The position numbers were made by a program, and so were the translations under genes. Of a stretch of DNA of 36,663 nt, positions 32,249-36,663 are shown in pieces. The stretch is from Cyanobacteria bacterium UBA6446 (GTDB taxonomy: Bacteria; Cyanobacteriota; Vampirovibrionia; Gastranaerophilales; Gastranaerophilaceae). Below the pieces are notes generated by a model. That model saw only the letters and a program-made list of their open reading frames with translations. It had not been told where the DNA came from and did not search any database. Each line of letters opens with the position of its first letter. The stretch's first letter is position 1. The stretch is from positions 1-36,663 of the forward strand of contig DJOE01000016.1 of the NCBI GenBank assembly GCA_002438405.1, in the 5' to 3' direction.

Positions 32249-33007
32249 ATGGCAAGAATCGATTCATTTAAACACGCATTAGAAGAAAAACGTGCAGTTA
32301 AAGTTATTGCAGGTATTGATAACTTTGATATTGAAAATATTAAAAAAGTTGTATCTTCAGCAGAAAAATCTCATGCAACAGCTGTTGATATTTGTGCAAG
32401 AGAAGATATTATCAGAGAAGTTCGTTCAATGACAGATATGCCAATCTTTGTATCTTCAATTGTTCCTGCTGAATTAGTTAAAGCAGTTGAACTTGGCGCA
32501 GATGCTATTGAACTTGGTAACTTTGATGTTCTTTACAAAAAAGGAACTTCATTCTCAGCTAAAGATGTTTTAGAATTAGCAAGAGAAACTAAGGCTATGT
32601 TGAACGGTCAAGATGTATTCTTCTGTGTAACAATCCCTGGAGAAATTTCAACGGCTGATCAAATCGAATTGGCTATGAAATTGGAATCTATGGGTGTTGA
32701 TTTAATTCAAACAGAAGGTCACTACTCTTCAACAGTTGAATTGACAGGCGCTAGAGCATTAGTTGATAGAGCTCAATTAACAATTTCTAACACTGTTGAA
32801 TTATCAAGAAACGTAGAAATGCCAATTATGACAGCTACAGGAATCAACCCTACAACTGCCCCATTTGCTTTTGCAGCTGGTGCTAGTGCAATCGGTTGTG
32901 GTTCTTGTGTAAACAAATTAACTTCTGATTTAGCAATGGTTGCTACAATTTCATCATTGGTTGAAATTGCTAACAAAAATGCAGTTAAAGTTGCTGAATT
33001 AGTTTAA
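32249..33007 (+). CDS. ycf23: Ycf23 / DUF561 family TIM-barrel protein
   Basis: 252 residues. Ycf23 is conserved in cyanobacteria and plastids; its biochemical role is unknown, and a TIM-barrel phosphate-binding enzyme is inferred. Signature stretches: KRAVKVIAGIDNFDIENIKK, MPIFVSSIVPAELVKAVELG, ADAIELGNFDVLYKKG, GVDLIQTEGHYSS, MPIMTATGINPTTAPFAF and AIGCGSCVNKL. The start at 32249 is chosen over an upstream in-frame start at 32147 because it follows AAGGAG and gives the family N-terminus. Strong promoter and terminator: monocistronic. This gene is the best lineage marker in the window. Confidence 0.9.
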   Translation: MARIDSFKHALEEKRAVKVIAGIDNFDIENIKKVVSSAEKSHATAVDICAREDIIREVRSMTDMPIFVSSIVPAELVKAVELGADAIELGNFDVLYKKGTSFSAKDVLELARETKAMLNGQDVFFCVTIPGEISTADQIELAMKLESMGVDLIQTEGHYSSTVELTGARALVDRAQLTISNTVELSRNVEMPIMTATGINPTTAPFAFAAGASAIGCGSCVNKLTSDLAMVATISSLVEIANKNAVKVAELV

Positions 33008-33025
33008 TTTTAAAACGATATAACC

Positions 33026-33057
33026 AAAAGGCGTCTGAAATCTCAGACGCCTTTTTA
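33026..33057 (+). terminator. Rho-independent terminator of ycf23
   Basis: Perfect 13-bp stem AAAAGGCGTCTGA / TCAGACGCCTTTT with a 4-nt loop, running into a T-run. Confidence 0.92.
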
Positions 33058-33122
33058 TTTTCTCTTTTTCCTAAAATTTCATGTGTGTTGTATAATATTG
33101 TTTGCAACGAGGCGAAATGTAT

Positions 33123-35498
33123 ATGAGTGCAAATAAAATGACAACTTTAGATAAATTGGGAATAGGAAAAGATGCGATTATTGAGTCTATTGAATGCGAG
33201 AATAAGGCTCTCCGTTCGCATATTTTAGATATGGGTTTAACTCCTGGGGTTGAAGTTACTCTTGTTAAGGCGGCTCCGATGGGTGACCCTTTGGAAATTC
33301 GTGTTAGAGGTTATGAACTTACCCTTAGAAAGGCTGATGCTTCAAAAATCAAGGTTTCAGATATTCATGAGGCACATAATTGTCAGAGAAAAAATAATGA
33401 TTTTGATATAACTTCCGAACACTCTCAAAAGGGTGAGTCAAAAACTTATGAAACCCGAAAATTAAATAAAGGTACGGTTAAGAAGACTTTAAAACTCGCT
33501 CTTGCCGGAAACCAAAATTGCGGTAAAACAACTTTGTTTAACCAGTTGACCGGTTCTAATCAGCATGTCGGAAATTTCCCAGGGGTTACGGTTGATAGAA
33601 CTGATGGTACAATTATTGGGCATAAAGATGTTACAATTACCGATTTGCCGGGAATTTATTCTCTTTCTCCTTATACGAGTGAAGAAATTGTTACTCGTGA
33701 TTTCATTTTGAAAGAAAAACCCGATGGACTTATTAATATTGTAGATGCATCAAATATTGAACGAAATTTACTTTTGACCATGCAATTGATGGAACTTGAT
33801 GTCCCTATGGTAATTGCGCTTAATATGATGGACGAAATCACAGAAAGCGGTGGAACTATTGATATCAATGGTTTAGAGTCTGCTTTGGGTGTTCCTGTTG
33901 TCCCGATTTCAGCTTTAAAAAATCAAGGTATTGATGAACTTGTCGAACACGTTATAAATGTTGCAAAATTTTCTGAATACCCAGGACGACTTGATTTTTG
34001 CGAAGAAATTGACGGTAAAGAGGGAGCTGTTCACAGATGTATCCATGCTTTGATTCACTTGATTGAAGATCACGCAAAAGAAACCGGTATTCCTGTTCGG
34101 TTTGCAGCTACAAAATTGGCGACAGGTGATGAGTTGATGATTAAAGAGTTACAACTCAACGAAAACGATATTACGGCTTGCAAAAGTATCGTTGAACAAA
34201 TGGAAAAGGAATCAGGGCTAGACAGAGAATCTGCAATGGCTGATATGAGGTTTACTTTTATCGAAAAATTGTGCGATAAATTTGTTTTTAAACCTGAAGA
34301 AACAACGGCTTACAAGTTGTCTGCAAAAGTTGATAGATTTTTGACCGGAAAATATACAGCGATTTTGTCGTTTTTATTGATAATGTCATTGATTTTCTAT
34401 TTGACGTTCGGTCCTTTGGGTTCGTTTTTGTCCGATTTAATGAAAATCGGGATAAATTATATTACAACACTTGTGGATAATGGATTGACGACTTATGGGT
34501 TGAATCCTGTTGTTCACTCATTGATTATAAATGGTATTTTTGCCGGTGTTGGTAGTGTTTTGAGCTTTTTGCCGGTAATTGTTGTTCTATTCTTTTTCTT
34601 GTCAATTTTGGAAGACTCCGGATATATGGCAAGGGTTGCATTTGTTATGGACAAGTTATTAAGAAAAATTGGATTGTCCGGTAGAAGTTTTGTTCCGATG
34701 TTGATTGGTTTTGGTTGCTCTGTTCCTGCGATTATGTCAACAAGAACTCTTCCATCAGAACGAGATAGAAAAATGACAATTTTCTTAATCCCATTTATGA
34801 GTTGTTCAGCAAAACTCCCGATTTATGTATTATTTACTGCTGCCTTTTTTAAACATAATCAAGTATTGGTAATGCTTGGCTTGTATTTAATCGGAATAGT
34901 TGTAGGTATAATTTTTGCTTATTTTATGAAGTTCTTTGTATTCAAAGGTGAAACTGTTCCGTTTGTTATGGAATTGCCGAATTATAGAATGCCTGGGTTC
35001 AAAAATGTTTACAGATTAATTTATTACAAAGCAAAAGGCTTTATGACAAAGGCTTTTACAATAATTTTCTGGGCAACAATTATTATTTGGTTCTTGCAAA
35101 CTTTTGATGCTAAATTGAATTTGGTAACAGATTCAGCACAAAGTTTACTTGCAATACTAGGAAATTCAATTGTTCCGTTGTTCAAGCCATTAGGAATTTC
35201 TGATTGGAGAATTTCAACAGCATTCATTACCGGATTTATGGCAAAAGAAAGTGTAGTAAGTACTTTAACAGTATTATTAGGTGGAGATGTTACAAAACTC
35301 CCAGTTCTATTCTCAAAATTGACAGCATTTGTATTTTTAATATTCTGCTTGTTATACACTCCTTGTGTTGCCGCGGTTGCAACAGTGAGAAGAGAATTAG
35401 GCAAACGATATGCGGCTTTGGTAATATTTGTACAATGCGCAATTGCTTGGATTGTTGCATTTATCGTTTACAATGTCGGGAATCTTCTAATACACTAG
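33123..35498 (+). CDS. feoB: FeoA-FeoB fused ferrous iron transporter
   Basis: 791 residues. Imports Fe2+ across the inner membrane. Residues 1-75 are a complete FeoA SH3-like domain (LRSHILDMGLTPGVEVTLVK, GYELTLRKADASKI). A charged linker follows, then the FeoB G domain: G1 GNQNCGKTTLFN, G2 GNFPGVTVDRTDG, G3 DLPGIYSLSPY, G4 LNMMDE. The membrane part has GYMARVAFVMDKLLRKIGLS, PMLIGFGCSVPAIMSTRTL and KESVVSTLTVLLGG. The start is the ATG at 33123: GAGG is 10 nt upstream, while the ATG two codons earlier is too close to it and a TTG at 33102 lacks a site. A Tat-like -10 TATAAT lies just upstream. Monocistronic. Confidence 0.95.
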   Translation: MSANKMTTLDKLGIGKDAIIESIECENKALRSHILDMGLTPGVEVTLVKAAPMGDPLEIRVRGYELTLRKADASKIKVSDIHEAHNCQRKNNDFDITSEHSQKGESKTYETRKLNKGTVKKTLKLALAGNQNCGKTTLFNQLTGSNQHVGNFPGVTVDRTDGTIIGHKDVTITDLPGIYSLSPYTSEEIVTRDFILKEKPDGLINIVDASNIERNLLLTMQLMELDVPMVIALNMMDEITESGGTIDINGLESALGVPVVPISALKNQGIDELVEHVINVAKFSEYPGRLDFCEEIDGKEGAVHRCIHALIHLIEDHAKETGIPVRFAATKLATGDELMIKELQLNENDITACKSIVEQMEKESGLDRESAMADMRFTFIEKLCDKFVFKPEETTAYKLSAKVDRFLTGKYTAILSFLLIMSLIFYLTFGPLGSFLSDLMKIGINYITTLVDNGLTTYGLNPVVHSLIINGIFAGVGSVLSFLPVIVVLFFFLSILEDSGYMARVAFVMDKLLRKIGLSGRSFVPMLIGFGCSVPAIMSTRTLPSERDRKMTIFLIPFMSCSAKLPIYVLFTAAFFKHNQVLVMLGLYLIGIVVGIIFAYFMKFFVFKGETVPFVMELPNYRMPGFKNVYRLIYYKAKGFMTKAFTIIFWATIIIWFLQTFDAKLNLVTDSAQSLLAILGNSIVPLFKPLGISDWRISTAFITGFMAKESVVSTLTVLLGGDVTKLPVLFSKLTAFVFLIFCLLYTPCVAAVATVRRELGKRYAALVIFVQCAIAWIVAFIVYNVGNLLIH

Positions 35499-35515
35499 GC
35501 TTAGCATAAAAAAAA

Positions 35516-35541
35516 GACCTTGTTGTTAAAACCAAGGCCTA
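35516..35541. terminator. Hairpin after feoAB
   Basis: 8-bp stem AGACCTTG / CAAGGCCT with one mismatch. An A-run precedes it, so on the plus strand the T-run is poor; it may be more effective on the minus strand. Confidence 0.5.
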
Positions 35542-35649
35542 TCCGTTTAAATAAGAAGAGAGAGCTTTATATATTTATATAAAGTATTCTGAATTTGGAA
35601 AATTGCTAAAAACGTAATAGTAAATTTACAAAAGTTAATATTTGTGTGA

Positions 35650-35680
35650 GGCGCTAGGGCAATAAGGCACACAGGCACTA
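35650..35680. repeat. 31-bp dispersed repeat, copy 2
   Basis: Two mismatches to 31131-31161, same orientation. Both copies sit in intergenic DNA downstream of a gene. Confidence 0.8.
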
Positions 35681-35854
35681 AGTTCTTTCCATTTTATAAA
35701 TAAATCGTTCAGCGTGGATTTTATCACAATTGATGGTTTTGTTTCCTTGGCAAATGTAGCTTGATATTACTATGTCAACACGATAAATTCTGTATGTCTG
35801 ATTAGTAAATTCTACCTACATAACTGATGACTTGTGCCATTTGAATAATTTTTT

Positions 35855-36064
35855 TTATTCAAGCAAATCTGCTAATTTTACCCCTAAAGCATCTGCAATC
35901 ATTTTTGCTTGGCGAATGTTTATGCACCGTTTCGCCAATTCATATTTTCCGATAGTGGATTTATCAAGTCCTACTTCAAACCCCAATTCTTCTTGGGATA
36001 ATCCTTTTTGTGTTCGGATTTGATAAAGTCTTTTACCAAATGTTTTGCAGATATCTTTACTCAT
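35855..36064 (-). CDS. XRE-family HTH regulator
   Basis: 69 residues, essentially one Cro/CI-type helix-turn-helix: FGKRLYQIRTQKGLSQEELG, then EVGLDKSTIGKYELAKRCIN and MIADALGVKLADLLE. No sensor domain. There is no Shine-Dalgarno upstream of the ATG. A 17-bp palindrome lies 34 nt upstream (36099-36115). It is divergent from the prepilin at 36357, which suggests it controls that gene and itself. Confidence 0.9.
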   Translation of the reverse strand: MSKDICKTFGKRLYQIRTQKGLSQEELGFEVGLDKSTIGKYELAKRCINIRQAKMIADALGVKLADLLE

Positions 36065-36098
36065 AATTGATATTGTGATACAATAAACTCAATCTGTC

Positions 36099-36115
36099 GT
36101 AGACGCTATGTCTAC
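36099..36115. promoter_or_regulatory. Palindromic operator candidate between HTH and prepilin genes
   Basis: Perfect inverted repeat GTAGAC-GCTAT-GTCTAC. The length and spacing suit a dimeric XRE repressor. Confidence 0.5.
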
Positions 36116-36162
36116 TAATATGGCTAGATAGTTCTTGTTTATTGGAATATAGGAGAAGAAAA

Positions 36163-36282
36163 ATGATAAAAATTTTTAGTATAAAAAACTTAAAGTTAAT
36201 AACAAAGGAGAACCCTCACCCCCAACCCTCAGCCATATGGCACGCAGTTTCACACGGCTCATTTCTTCGCCGCTTTAGCTAG
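36163..36282 (+). pseudogene. Short ORF with strong ribosome site, probable decayed prepilin leader
   Basis: AGGAG is followed by an ATG and a 39-residue frame: MIKIFSIKNLKLITKENPHP, then QPSAIWHAVSHGSFLRRFS, stop. The part from ENPHP on is translated REP-like repeat (AACCCTCACCCCCAACCCTC). The next usable frame (36357) repeats the layout of ribosome site, lysine-rich start and REP-like repeat, this time reaching a prepilin signature. It could also be a real leader peptide; no homology decides this. Confidence 0.4.
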
Positions 36283-36313
36283 TGTTCCTTTATAAAGTTT
36301 GAGAAAGTATAGA

Positions 36314-36335
36314 AATGACAATTAATAATAGTGCA
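36314..36335 (+). repeat. 22-bp block shared with 20449-20470
   Basis: An identical 22-bp block (starting AATGACAATTAATAATAG) precedes the ribosome site of both the prepilin here and the decayed prepilin at 20492. A partial copy (TGACAATTAATAA) occurs at 1356-1368. Confidence 0.8.
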
Positions 36336-36356
36336 AATGGTGAAAAGGAGAATAAC

Positions 36357-36663
36357 ATGAAAAAACTTATGAACTTATCCACTTATCAACTTATAGATTT
36401 TAATAATAATTCCCTCACCCATTTATGGAATAGGGTTAGATTGAGGTTTGCTACGCACGTAAATATACCGCCAACAAAGGTGAAACTTGCTTTTACATTA
36501 GCTGAGGTTCTAATCACTCTCGGCATTATCGGAGTAGTTGCGGCGATGACAATTCCAACTTTAATAACAACACATCAAAAGAAAGTAACTGTTGCAAGAT
36601 TAGAAAAGAGTATTTCTGTTCTAAATCAAGCATACAAACTTTCTGTTGCAGAACAAGGACAAC
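36357..36663 (+). CDS. Prepilin-like protein, 3' end outside window
   Basis: The first 102 residues are present. AAAGGAG lies 7 nt before ATG 36357. The leader is unusually long (about 45 residues): MKKLMNLSTYQLIDF, then NNNSLTHLWNRVRLRFA, which is translated degenerate REP repeat, then a basic stretch before LAFTLAEVLITLGIIGVVAA. A shorter reading from TTG 36441 or GTG 36480 would give a conventional leader but has no ribosome site. A helical stalk (ITTHQKKVTVARLEKSISVL) follows. The globular part lies beyond the window. The gene is divergent from the XRE gene at 36064. Confidence 0.85.
   Translation, partial: MKKLMNLSTYQLIDFNNNSLTHLWNRVRLRFATHVNIPPTKVKLAFTLAEVLITLGIIGVVAAMTIPTLITTHQKKVTVARLEKSISVLNQAYKLSVAEQGQ
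36410..36453 (+). repeat. REP-like palindromic repeat, copy D (degenerate)
   Basis: TTCCCTCACCCATTTATGG, then AATAGGGTTAGATTGAGG. The inner arms have decayed, but the position and outer arms match copies A and C. Translated in frame in the prepilin leader. Confidence 0.65.

Larger units (their letters stand above)
35499..35854. other. Intergenic region with hairpins and repeat
   Basis: No gene found. It contains the hairpin at 35516-35541, a perfect 9-bp AT-rich palindrome CTTTATATA / TATATAAAG at 35566-35585, and the 31-bp repeat at 35650-35680. The remaining ~170 nt up to the HTH gene has nothing I recognise. Confidence 0.6.

Noticed and set aside
35024..35404. 126-codon minus-strand frame opposite feoB
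   Set aside because: It lies wholly within the well-supported FeoB membrane domain and shows no domain of its own.
1..36663. Reverse transcriptase or DGR template repeat in the window
   Set aside because: No YxDD-type RT motif was seen in any translated frame and no second copy of the 960-1111 sequence was noticed; the DGR idea rests only on the target gene.
1..36663. tRNA or rRNA genes
   Set aside because: No cloverleaf with a GGTTCGA-type T loop and no rRNA-like sequence was noticed on either strand.
1..36663. Insertion sequences or prophage genes
   Set aside because: No transposase, integrase or phage structural motif is present; the repeats are short and noncoding apart from the pilin leaders.

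Overview
The window is AT-rich and gene-dense. It looks like part of a chromosome from a non-photosynthetic cyanobacterial relative, most likely Gastranaerophilales / Vampirovibrionia ('Melainabacteria'). The reasons are a Ycf23-family protein (a family of cyanobacteria and plastids), several prepilin-like genes with the N-terminal signature FTLAEVLITLGxIGxVAAxT, a FeoA-FeoB fusion, and a gut-anaerobe style set of genes. The lineage is an inference. No tRNA, rRNA, CRISPR array, transposase or reverse transcriptase was seen.

Layout. 1-1111: a prepilin-like gene, open through the left window edge, whose C-terminus looks like a diversity-generating-retroelement variable region. 1112-1566: terminators and dispersed palindromes. 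1567-2480 (-): two unknown proteins. 2575-4125 (+): mazG-folE2. 4128-6391 (-): a small membrane protein and a zinc-metallopeptidase-like protein. 6484-7765 (-): rlmH and an MscS-type channel. 7881-10787 (+): a soluble-lytic-transglycosylase-like protein and a compact SpoIID/LytB protein. 10972-13630 (+): HU, a LysM membrane protein and a secreted GH13 protein. 13633-14035: a helix-turn-helix remnant and a prepilin remnant fused head to head. 14085-15989 (-): ftsH. 16193-18957 (-): gcvT-gcvH-gcvPA, without gcvPB. 19125-20186 (+): a DnaJ-like protein with a reduced zinc region. 20230-21778: repeats, a broken prepilin, a small HTH gene and an intact divergent prepilin. 21845-22066 (-): a DUF2582-type winged helix. 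22207-26725 (+): a two-headed SF1 helicase and a Fe-S PD-(D/E)XK nuclease, read as a rearranged AddAB system. 26763-27623 (+): an unknown protein. 27620-30208 (-): ssb, a DUF1537 kinase and pdxA. 30328-31062 (-): mlaE. 31063-31418: a candidate structured RNA and repeats. 31419-33007: a trypsin-like protease and ycf23, divergent. 33123-35498 (+): feoAB. 35499-36663: repeats, a small XRE regulator (-), a decayed leader ORF and a prepilin that runs off the right edge.

The recurring theme is a family of prepilin-like genes. There are five loci here, two of them broken. Three sit next to a small HTH regulator gene on the opposite strand in head-to-head orientation. Several carry a palindromic REP-like repeat read in frame inside the prepilin leader, and one has a GC-rich, NNC-codon-rich C-terminal lectin-like end typical of DGR targets. 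Together these suggest a dispersed, individually regulated and possibly hypervariable surface-pilin repertoire. The rest is mostly housekeeping: cell wall, proteostasis, one-carbon metabolism, iron uptake and DNA repair.

Several genes (mazG, the transglycosylase, spoIID-like and one HTH gene) have a -10 box only 6-9 nt before the start codon and no Shine-Dalgarno sequence, which suggests leaderless transcripts.
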